From: Aotearoamyces nothofagi
Taxonomy: Eukaryota > Ascomycota > Leotiomycetes > Leotiales > Tympanidaceae
Reading direction: 5' to 3'
Assembly: GCA_015345905.1 (NCBI GenBank)
Contig: JADDTR010000008.1
Coordinates: 124,001-188,000, forward strand
Length of the DNA: 64,000 nt
The notes beneath the pieces were generated by a model. It was not told where the DNA came from. It saw only the letters and a list, made by a program, of their open reading frames with translations, and made no database searches. Below are positions 56,235 through 64,000 of this stretch, piece after piece (position 1 is the stretch's first letter; every line of letters starts with the position of its first letter). Both the position numbers and the translations under genes were made by a program.

Positions 56235-59200
56235 TCAGAAGCCCCTGCCCAGGATAGAGCCCTTAATGATCTCATCGATAGGTGTTCCGTTTATTGATGT
56301 GACAATCGGCCAGTCAGTTGATTCGCGACGTACGGGTACGCCTTCAAAAATGCTTCTGTGAGGGTTACTTTTGGTCAGGTACTATCAGGAATTCGTATGA
56401 AAAACTTACCTTGGACTTTGACCGGGGTACGCAGCTACCATTGAAGCCATTGACTCACGTTGTGATTGATCTAGCCCCGTACGTTCGCTCAAGGGGGTTG
56501 TTGCGAGTGGTTGGAATGATTGACTAGTTGACTTTGATTTGCCATCTCCTAGTGCTGGCCACTGCGAGGGGTCAGAGAAGATATTGACTCCCGCAGCTGC
56601 TGGCTGCTCATTTTCTTTCTGGTTGACTGCCTTGCTCTTCTTCTTCTTCTTTGACTTTGATTCAGATTTACCGTCGATTTGAGCGTCCTCGCCATCTTTA
56701 CCCGTGTCATCCTCGAGGGACATCCTAGCTGAAGATGCAGACTTCCCAGCAGAATTGTTGCTTGCAAAAGAGAAGTTGTTGATTCCTTTCTCATCGATTT
56801 GTAATTTTAACTTAGATGAAGCAGATACTATTGTATTCTCATCCGTAGTCTTTGCAAGATTGGCTTTAACTTTCACAGCTTGCTTCGTTAGGGTCGGGTT
56901 TACTCCCGGATCGGTCATCGAAGTTTGCTGATTGGATGTACTCTGCTTGATTACACAGTCGGACTGGGATGCCAGTATATTTGTGTCATTATTTGTCATC
57001 AGTAATGGTGCAGGGCTGTTCATAGTAGTCGATAATGTCACCATGTCATTATCCTCTAGTCCCTTTGTTTCAACGGTTGCAAGTGCATCCAAAGCATTGT
57101 GTTCTTCAGCCCTTTGTCCTTTATCGGTAGCATTGAGTGCTTGAGAGATAAACAGGTCAGAGGGGGTCGCAGAGTTGTGTTCATTCTTCAAGGCGCCACA
57201 TGCTTTCTTGTTGGTTCTCCTTCGGATACTGCTTGGAATTTTTGGCATCGATCGCTCGTTTGGGACAAATGGTTCAGGAGATGTGCGATGAGTGTCAGCC
57301 GAGTTTGGCGAGGTTGTAGTGGTAAGTACGGAGGCTTGTTTGACGGCCTCATCAAAACAAGCATTTTCAAGATCTTTATACGAAGCCTCTTCAATGTCTT
57401 CAAGGGCCTTCGCGAGTTTCCCATCTATGCTAGAGCCGTGGCTCTGAAAGGAAGTCGAATTACTGCTAAATGAACTACTCATGCAGCTTTGGTCACTGCT
57501 CGAGATAGTGTCAGGTGTGACAGTAATCTTTGTTGGGGTCAGCGGCTGTGTTTCATTACCAGAAGCGCTATTAATTTATTAGGAAACCTGAGTATTGAAT
57601 ATGAATTTTGCCCTCTTACCTCGTCTTATCAGCAGTCTTTTTCTGTTTGACGGAGGAGCCAGGTTTTGTGCCGCTGTTGCCTTTCTTTTCAGACCCATGA
57701 CTCCCACTCTTGCCCTTCTTTGGGGTTGTCACATCAGTGTAACGTTGAGATGACCGTCGACGACCTGCACGTCCTGTATCTCTAGCAAGAGATCCCTTGT
57801 GAACCGAATGCACCTTACTTCTTCTCTCATCTTGCATCGTATAGGTGGAAGCGTTCTTCCTCTCTAAATCCTGCCGCGCTGAAGAACATTTCTGATTGTT
57901 CAAATGCGGAGTGCGAAATTCAGAAATATGGTGTGGTGATATTCCTTTTGATAGATAACAAGATCTTTTGTTACTCTCGCTTTCGTTACGCCGATCGTCA
58001 ACTGGTCTGAATTTTGGGACCGAGTGCTGATGATTTGATTTTTGTGGGCTATTGTCAGAGTGTCCTGTTACTTGTTGATGAGACCGTGGGATGGAGACAT
58101 TCATGATTCTACCGCTTGCAAGAGGGAATCCATCGAATCGTCTGATAGCTTGATCTACGTTGTTTGGTGATTCGAACCTAACAAGTTTCGTTAGCAATTC
58201 TATTTACCACTTCAAAGCTAAAAGATCAGACAAAAGGTGCTGATGACTTACTTTACGAAAGCAATTCCCTTTTGGGGAATTGGAGAGTAAGCTACTACAC
58301 GCCCGCATTCTGATAACATATCAGGGATGAATGTAGTTTGAATCATCTCTTTGCTACAGCCACCGATATACACCGAAAGGCCACTGCCTGATGGCTTCGA
58401 ACCTGAATTGAGGCTATGTCGGCTTGTTCGGTCATATGACAGAGACGAAAGACCGGCACCTTGCATGACAGCATCATTAACATATAGTCTCGCATCATTC
58501 GAGGGGATTGTGCAGCCTCCGCGGCCTCTAGTTGAACCGGCAAATTGCTGAGGCTGTCGGGGTAGAGAAAGGGTAGAATTCGTTATTAGGAGTGGTGGGC
58601 ATGGGGCAGATGCCTGATCAGGATTTAGAGGAAACGGAAGTACGGAGTCGCTGTGAAAGCTCATCGCAGGAGCATTTGGTATGAGTGTATGGACTGGCCA
58701 GGTACCATGTGGTGGTAATTCAAATGCAGTGTCGTGGTGTCTGGTCGACGATGGATTTGGAAGACCACTTTGACGGCTCGTAAGAGAAGAATGTTCATCA
58801 TCTCTGCCACGCTCGTTCTTGAGAGTGTTGGTTCGTGTCTGGATGCTTCTTGGATTATTGTGGACTGCGCTGCCACGTTGTCTATCAAGATAGAATTGAG
58901 ATATCGTTGGTGAAGGGCCACCGCGGTGGTTACGTGGAGCTGACATAGAATTCTCCTGGTACTGCACTGTCGGACGTGTTATAGGGAGATTTGCTCTTGG
59001 GACGTGTTGGTAACCTTCGCCTTCAGGGCTCGCCCATCCGTGTAATTGTTTCTCGCAAGCTTCCAGCCGTCTCTGCTCTCTACCCACGGCTATGATCTGA
59101 GGATTCATTAAAGCTACCTGTTGATTTATAATATTCGTAAGCTGTTTCAATTCGGAAGCCTTCAGTCCCTGAACATCGAAGTACCGCCGATCCTCGTCGT

Positions 59201-59672
59201 CAATGATGATCATCGCGTTTGTACTCAGAGGGTTCCTGGCGAGTCTGGCTATGTTAGACTGGACCCACTGCGATGCAGTGAGCTCCATTTCCTTTATCTT
59301 GAGTACGTTTTGGTTTACGATAAGTCCGATGACGTTAAATAAAAACCCAGCACCCTCAACAAAGAGATCGATGGGGTCAAAGTAGGTGTACAGATCCTGC
59401 CAATACCTGGGGGGTGTGGATAGCGCATCCACAAAGTCTGGATAGTGTATACGCAATTCCAAAGCCTTATTCACAACGTCGTCGTCACAGTAAAGCCGGA
59501 TAATACACTGAGTGGTACGGCTCAGGGGTGGTGGTAACATTCGAACTGGAAGTTTGTTGAAATCGGTCGAGAAAACTGCCGGGTAATTATGCGTGAATTC
59601 GAAAAGGAACTCCTCTGGCAGAGGTTCTGGTGGAAGCTGATTGCAGTCACTATCGTCTACACGTCCTGCCAT
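56235..59672 (-). CDS. Large RRM-domain RNA-binding protein, 1085 aa
   Basis: Four exons: 58252-59672, 57620-58177, 56410-57567 and 56235-56355, introns of 74, 52 and 54 bp, in phase. Residues 1-200 form an unrecognised ordered region (PAVFSTDFNKLPVRMLPPP, RYWQDLYTYFDPIDLF, SQWVQSNIARLARNP). A long disordered Ser/Pro/Gln/Asn region follows. One RRM lies at about 450-520: LSVYIGGCSKEMIQTTFI, GIAFVKFESPNNVDQAI, ASGRIMNVSIPR, split by the first intron between the third and fourth strands. The remainder is low-complexity with a Lys run (SKSKKKKKSK), a FSDPSQWPALGDGKS motif near 1000, and a C-terminal RSIFEGVPVRRESTDWPI... block that looks conserved. It probably binds mRNA or structures RNP; the specific family is not recognised. 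Confidence 0.85.
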
Positions 59673-61085
59673 TTTTGTAGCCTGGTAGTAGCAAGTCAAC
59701 TTCACAAACACCGTCAGTTACTAAAACAGAGTAAAATACCGAAGCACTTACCTTAACAAGCCTTTATATACTATCAGAGCAATGATAAATTGAGTGTTCT
59801 CGTGAAATGATAAGGGTAACCTCAACGAAAGAGCGCATCCGTTTTGGCTAAGGTACACAGCAGCGAGACGTGAGAAGACTGTCCAATATAGCAATCTTGC
59901 AAGTGCAAATGGTATACAAAAGCCGCTCAGTGCATACCAAAGGACTCTTCCAAAGTCATCGATGTGCAACAAGAGATCCTTTTGTAGATTTTTTGGTTTG
60001 TAGGAAGGTTTCGATAGAACGCTAACGAAGCCAGAAGAGTCATCCCAAAAGAATGGCAAGGCCGCGGCGGACCAGGCAGATCAGGCAGACCAAGCAGACA
60101 GAACGGTGTAAGTGACCCTACGTCACCTAGGAAATATGTTCTCATTTTGGAGCATCGTCCTGAGCTCAATGCTCATGCAAAGAAAACCGCTCACTACCTC
60201 CATACTCATGCTCTAGTCTAAAGAAACCGCTCACTACCACCATAATCATGCTCTAGTCTAAAGAAACCGCTCACTACCACCATACTCATGCTCTAGTCTA
60301 AAGAAACCGCTCACTTCCACCATACTCATGCTCTAGTCTAAAGAAACCGCTCACTACCACCATGCTAGCCAACCATAACGCTTCCACTAGCAGACAACCA
60401 GAAGCTTCGCCCAGCGTACACCGGCCAAAGCCCTTGCATTATTACCAGCGTTTAAAAATTGAAAGCATCGATGCAAAACCAAAAAACTAGTCACCAAGTA
60501 CCGATAGTAGCAATAGAAACCTTCTCGCTCTAATTCTTACATTAATAAATATTTACTAACCTATGCCGACAGAGGGACAAACTGAGCACTCTGAGCAGTC
60601 ACCCAAGAGCTAAGAGATAAAGGTCAATGGACTTTATGCTGTCAAGTTAAAACTTTTTATCCTATAGTTGCAAAGGCATTTTGTCCTACTCCAATAGCTT
60701 CATGAACTAGAGCTAAAGCAGATTATCACCGACAGGCAGTGCAAGTTACTTGTTCATGCACAGAGTCTTGCAGAAGCCACCAAAGCTCTTGCTTAAGTGC
60801 TGTAACTTACTTCAGCCCTTCGGTGAAGGCAGACAAGAAACAACCGCGAACTCTATTGTTTCTACAATAATTGACATGTAAATTGCTGATACCCACAGAG
60901 GTTTGTTGAACCCATTGACGCCGAAGCTGTAAATGGTACTAGCAATTACAGGCTTTGGAGAGAAACGTCTAGAATTTTATTGATTCATTGATGCTTTACA
61001 AATATTTGCACCACATTCGTGCCCAAAAACTTGCCACTCTTGGCGTAATAGATCAGCGACTTGGACATTGTTCAGAAGGCTATTT
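59673..61085. other. Intergenic stretch holding a 40-bp minisatellite
   Basis: About 1.4 kb between the RRM gene start and the FMP46-like stop. A 103-codon minus-strand frame at 59748-60059 lies in the RRM 5' flank, with one hydrophobic segment but no homology I recognise; an upstream ORF or 5' UTR is more likely than a gene. The minisatellite is listed separately. Confidence 0.5.
60176..60362. repeat. 40-bp minisatellite, about 4.7 copies
   Basis: The unit begins AAGAAACCGCTCACTACCAC and continues with CATACTCATGCTCTAGTCTA. Starts at 60181, 60221, 60261, 60301 and 60341 give an exact 40-bp period. Copies differ by one or two bases only, so the array is young. There are no spacers, so it is not CRISPR-like. 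Confidence 0.93.
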
Positions 61086-61714
61086 CTACTTCTTTGGCAG
61101 CGTTGCCAGCAGCTTAAGGATCTCGGATTCATTATCGCCAGATACAGCCCTTCCATTATTCCAGTCAACTGTCTACGAAGTGTCAGCAATTGCCTTTGAT
61201 TATCTGACTTTATCGATCGCTATAGCTCACCAACGGTCTCTGGAAGTTTTCTGAGTTCTCCCTAAGCCTCTTCAAGGCATCCGCATCATCCTTAGCACCT
61301 CTAATAATAGTGCCGGCCTTCAGTGGACCAACATATTCGAGTATGGTTGTGAGTTGCTCCGGAGTTGGTGGCTCTTCGGTAATATCGAGATCAAATTCCT
61401 GTTGAAGAGGACTAGGTGTCTGATGTGAATGATCGCTAGCTTGGTCCTCTGTGGCAGTTTGGCTCGCTTTGGCAGAAGCTTGCTTGAGAAGACTGAGCAC
61501 TTTGATAGAGGCTGGTGAGGAGCTTTTATGAAAAAGGGTGACAACGTCAAGACCTTTATGCTATTATAATGTCAGTATCCTTGAGAAATCCGTCATATAT
61601 TTGCAGACATAGGACAGGAAGCTTCTCATCAAATTCTGGTGGATGCTTTTCCTTGCTGTGTCGCCTTTAAGTTAAATTAAATGGCAAGGTGAATTTGCTT
61701 ACGAATTTAAACAT
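61086..61714 (-). CDS. FMP46: FMP46-like mitochondrial redox protein (thioredoxin-like), 142 aa
   Basis: Three exons: a 12-nt first exon at 61703-61714 (MFKF), 61231-61560 and 61086-61172. The first intron (142 bp) ends TGACATTATAATAG and the spliced N-terminus reads MFKFHKGLDVVTLFHKSSSP, the expected start of the family; the second intron is 58 bp. Then SIKVLSLLKQASAKASQTAT, EFDLDITEEPPTPEQLTTIL, LKAGTIIRGAKDDADALK, NFQRPL-TVDWNNGRAV and SGDNESEILKLLATLP. These match the fungal FMP46 family of putative redox proteins with a thioredoxin-like fold. Yeast Fmp46 was found in mitochondrial proteome work. It shares a 374-bp divergent promoter with NUP53. Exon 1 is short, so the start relies on the family match. 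Confidence 0.88.
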
Positions 61715-62088
61715 CTTGGCTCGCTATTGTTTGAAGGCAACGATTGAGTGTTGACGATGTGTTGTCGGTAATTGTGAAACTGTATTGGTAAAGCCAATTC
61801 TTAAAGGTTCCCGAGCTTCAATTAGACAGAGTGACGTCGAAGCTTGCTCGGCCGGTACGGTCGGGAAATGCCGTTGCTAATCCCTGTACACCTCACGGAC
61901 AAAATTCAGGTCGCGTTTGTTAGTGGTTGCCTCAGTGATCACTGTAATCGTCAAATCATCGATAGGAAAACCTCAGATAGTCTGAGACAGATACCAAACG
62001 CATTCGCGGCGTCCTCTGAGACAAAGTCACTTTTGTAGAAGCTGCAAGGACAATCGCCCGCATTCCTAGGAACACAATAACATTGGTC
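61715..62088. promoter_or_regulatory. Bidirectional promoter between FMP46-like gene and NUP53
   Basis: The two divergent ATGs are 374 bp apart, so both transcripts must initiate here. No TATA box is evident, as usual for housekeeping genes. A TGACGTC palindrome-like CRE (GTGACGTCGA) lies at about 61831-61840, the one candidate factor site visible. Confidence 0.55.
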
Positions 62089-63512
62089 ATGCCTCCTTTA
62101 ATTTTGCACAATGTGCCAGACGAGGAGCTGTACGTAGGGGATGATGGAATTCAAAGACCTTACGCCATGGTCTTTCCTGGGTAAGCATGTATACTGTCAC
62201 AATGTTGGAAACATCTACTAATGATTATAGCTCTGAGGGTCATACTGGCGCATCAAGGCCTCGGAAAAATATGCCAGAGAGTGGGCCGTTTGGTAAATCC
62301 GTAAGGCGCTCAAGGTCAAAGACTGGAACACCTGCCAAACGTGAAGATCCTACAATACTCGCCGCGGATGCCATTTTCTCAACGTACCTCTCCAACCTCT
62401 CAAATCAACGATCTGAATCCCCACAACGCAAATCTTCCTTACCATCCTCGGCATCGCAGCCAAACCTCTCATCTCAGAGCACTTCGGCATTAGCACCAAT
62501 CGAAGGGAATTCCGCCCCTTCAAGTCGATATGTCCACAAAGAACCTACAGAAATAATACTACGGGGCTTTCAATCTGCACATCAGTATGCTGCCATCCGG
62601 ACGTATGAAGGTATCGCCGGACGAATCTGCGAAGATTACCCTCGCGATCCGCCCCTCGAGCAACGGCGCTACAAGTCTGATATAAGAGACCCAGCGTCTC
62701 TCCGCCCACGCGCGCTGACATCAGAAGAGAAAGCCAAGGCTCTCAGATTTGCTGGTGGAGAGAATTGGATCAAAGTAACCTTCGAATCTATGGAAGCTGC
62801 CGAATCTGCCATTTACGCATCCCCACAAACCGTCCTTGGATATCTTGTATTCGCAGAGTTCTACCGAGGAACTCCCCCAACAATCGATGGCGCTATACCT
62901 GCGAATAGTATAGACAGGAGCTCCTCCAGAAACGAGCGGTCAACGTTCTCCTCTCAGACTTTGGGCCCGTCTTCGTCCAGCTTCTCACAACGAAAAGAGC
63001 GAAAATCGTCTTCAACGCTTCCACGTTCCTTTACAACTCCCGCAATGAACCAAATCGGCCGTGGCATTAACCAGTCGCTCTCCCCACCCACATCCCACTC
63101 CTCCTCTTCCACGCTCGACACCGGTACTCTGTCCACTGCAACCGCATCTTCTGCAACCGTCACCTCCCCTCTCGCAATTCCTCAATCAACAATCGCAACA
63201 GCGACCGATACAGCCCAAGAGGACCCCACCTCTTTATACTGCCGTAAAATCCCCACTGCGCGGCGAATCCAGCTTCTCCCCGCATCTGACGCGCTCCTCC
63301 CGCAGCCCTCGTACTCCCAAAGACTACTTGCAACTATTCCCTTGATCAGCTGGCTCAGCGGTGATATCATAGGCAGTGAAGTCCCAAGGCTGGAGACTGG
63401 AGAGTTTGACTGGTCTAAAGCGAGCTTGTACTGGAAGATTATGTTCTGGCTAGATCTCTATTTTCGATTACTTGGTGGTGATGTGGCAGGTAACGGCTTA
63501 AAAGATGACTAA
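62089..63512 (+). CDS. NUP53: Nucleoporin NUP53/NUP35 family (MPPN/RRM_NUP35), 457 aa
   Basis: Exon 1 is 62089-62180 and exon 2 is 62231-63512, joined by a 50-bp intron (GTAAGC...TTATAG). The spliced N-terminus [20 protein letters not shown] and [10 protein letters not shown] is the family start. A Ser-rich region precedes the non-canonical RRM (MPPN) at about residues 130-250: [75 protein letters not shown]. The C-terminus has a second Ser/Thr-rich linker and ends in an amphipathic helix ([20 protein letters not shown]), known in this family to bind the inner nuclear membrane. It is a nuclear pore scaffold/linker component that pairs with NUP170. Complete; divergent from the FMP46-like gene. 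Confidence 0.93.
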
Positions 63513-63782
63513 GGTATTGATATTGGCACTTGTGACTGATAATTGGAGTTGGGGAGATGTATGGTTTATAGCATAGCGTCGGCGTAACGCTGCGGAAGAC
63601 TTGTATACAAATAGCAATCCTATCTCATTGGTCCCATGTTTGTCCGGAGCTAGGTTTCTCTTAATATTTATACATATATGGATATCCCCTTTGAACCCCC
63701 CAAGAACGCCTTCAATGCAGTGCAACACCATCCCCAATCGTACACACAGATACACATGCAACAGTAGTCTCAAATATCTCAA

Positions 63783-64000
63783 TCATAGGTCCCCGCCAGA
63801 AGGCAGACCCCCCGTCTCCTTTCTAATCTCCTCCTTTTGCCTCCTCGTCTCCTCCAGCTGTTTCGCCTGGTCGGCGATCCGTCCCGCCATCTTCCTCCTC
63901 TCATCCTGCGCCTGGACCTCCCAGACTAGGGCACGAAAAAAAGAGTCAGCCAAGGGTTCCCGCAGCCACACAGGGCTCCCCTCCACTCCGCAGCCGCAAC
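63783..64000 (-). CDS. C-terminal exon of an unidentified gene, 5' part off the window
   Basis: The frame ends at 63783 with a charged, coiled-coil-prone C-terminus: VWEVQAQDERRKMAGRIADQ then AKQLEETRRQKEEIRKETGG. A good intron acceptor (TTTTTTTCGTGCCCTAG) lies at about 63926, so the last exon is probably 63783-63925, and sequence above it to 64000 may be intron plus part of an upstream exon. The family is not recognised. The small basic helical tail resembles mitochondrial assembly-factor C-termini, which is only an impression. Confidence 0.4.
   Translation of the reverse strand, partial: CGCGVEGSPVWLREPLADSFFRALVWEVQAQDERRKMAGRIADQAKQLEETRRQKEEIRKETGGLPSGGDL

Noticed and set aside
59748-60059. 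103-codon minus-strand frame upstream of the RRM gene
   Set aside because: It has a hydrophobic stretch but no recognised family, and it sits where the RRM 5' UTR is expected. An upstream ORF cannot be ruled out.
60176-60362. CRISPR-like array
   Set aside because: Direct 40-bp tandem units without variable spacers in a eukaryotic genome; it is a minisatellite.

Overview
The window is genomic DNA from a filamentous ascomycete (Pezizomycotina). The grounds are short introns of about 50-140 bp with GT(A/G)AGT-type donors, fungus-specific families (PAS-GAF histidine kinase, Asp f 4-like secreted protein, RTA1, DHA2-type MFS, GPR1/FUN34/YaaH, NUP53 with its C-terminal amphipathic helix), and an AT-rich transposon graveyard whose transposase frame is broken only by C-to-T type stop codons, as repeat-induced point mutation (RIP) leaves behind. 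No bacterial, viral or CRISPR features were seen.

Layout. 1-10 kb: the N-terminal part of a PAS/GAF histidine kinase running off the left edge, a long gene-poor stretch with a 112-bp tandem duplication, a small spliced hypothetical gene, a dienelactone hydrolase, and a convergent Dabb-domain gene. 10-15 kb: gene-poor DNA with an AT-rich island, GC-rich low-complexity stretches and a 145-bp tandem repeat. 15-16.2 kb: a secreted Asp f 4-like protein gene. 17.07-21.27 kb: three decayed Tc1/mariner copies, with a one-N gap at 18731 whose two 218-bp flanks are identical (probably an unmerged contig overlap).

21.5-47 kb is the most striking region. It resembles a specialised-metabolism gene cluster: a DHA2-type MFS transporter, an AATase-type O-acyltransferase, an RTA1-family membrane protein, a multi-pass membrane protein with some TLC-like character, five cytochrome P450s and a BAHD-type acyltransferase. 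Four of the P450s share protein architecture and intron phases and look like tandem duplicates; the fifth is a different P450 type. No PKS, NRPS, terpene synthase, prenyltransferase or pathway regulator is visible, so the scaffold enzyme is either outside the window or not recognisable. The genes could together oxidise, acylate and export a lipophilic compound. One P450 has lost the I-helix acid/threonine pair and another has Lys for the conserved Arg in the haem loop.

47.5-64 kb returns to housekeeping-type genes: two RBR-type ubiquitin ligase genes (the first with an incomplete RING2), a GPR1/FUN34/YaaH transporter between them, a 1085-residue RRM protein, an FMP46-like redox protein divergent from NUP53, and the last exon of a gene running off the right edge.

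Gene models were spliced by hand from reading frame, splice sites and family alignment from memory. Exon ends are exact where stated, but no transcript evidence or database search was available.
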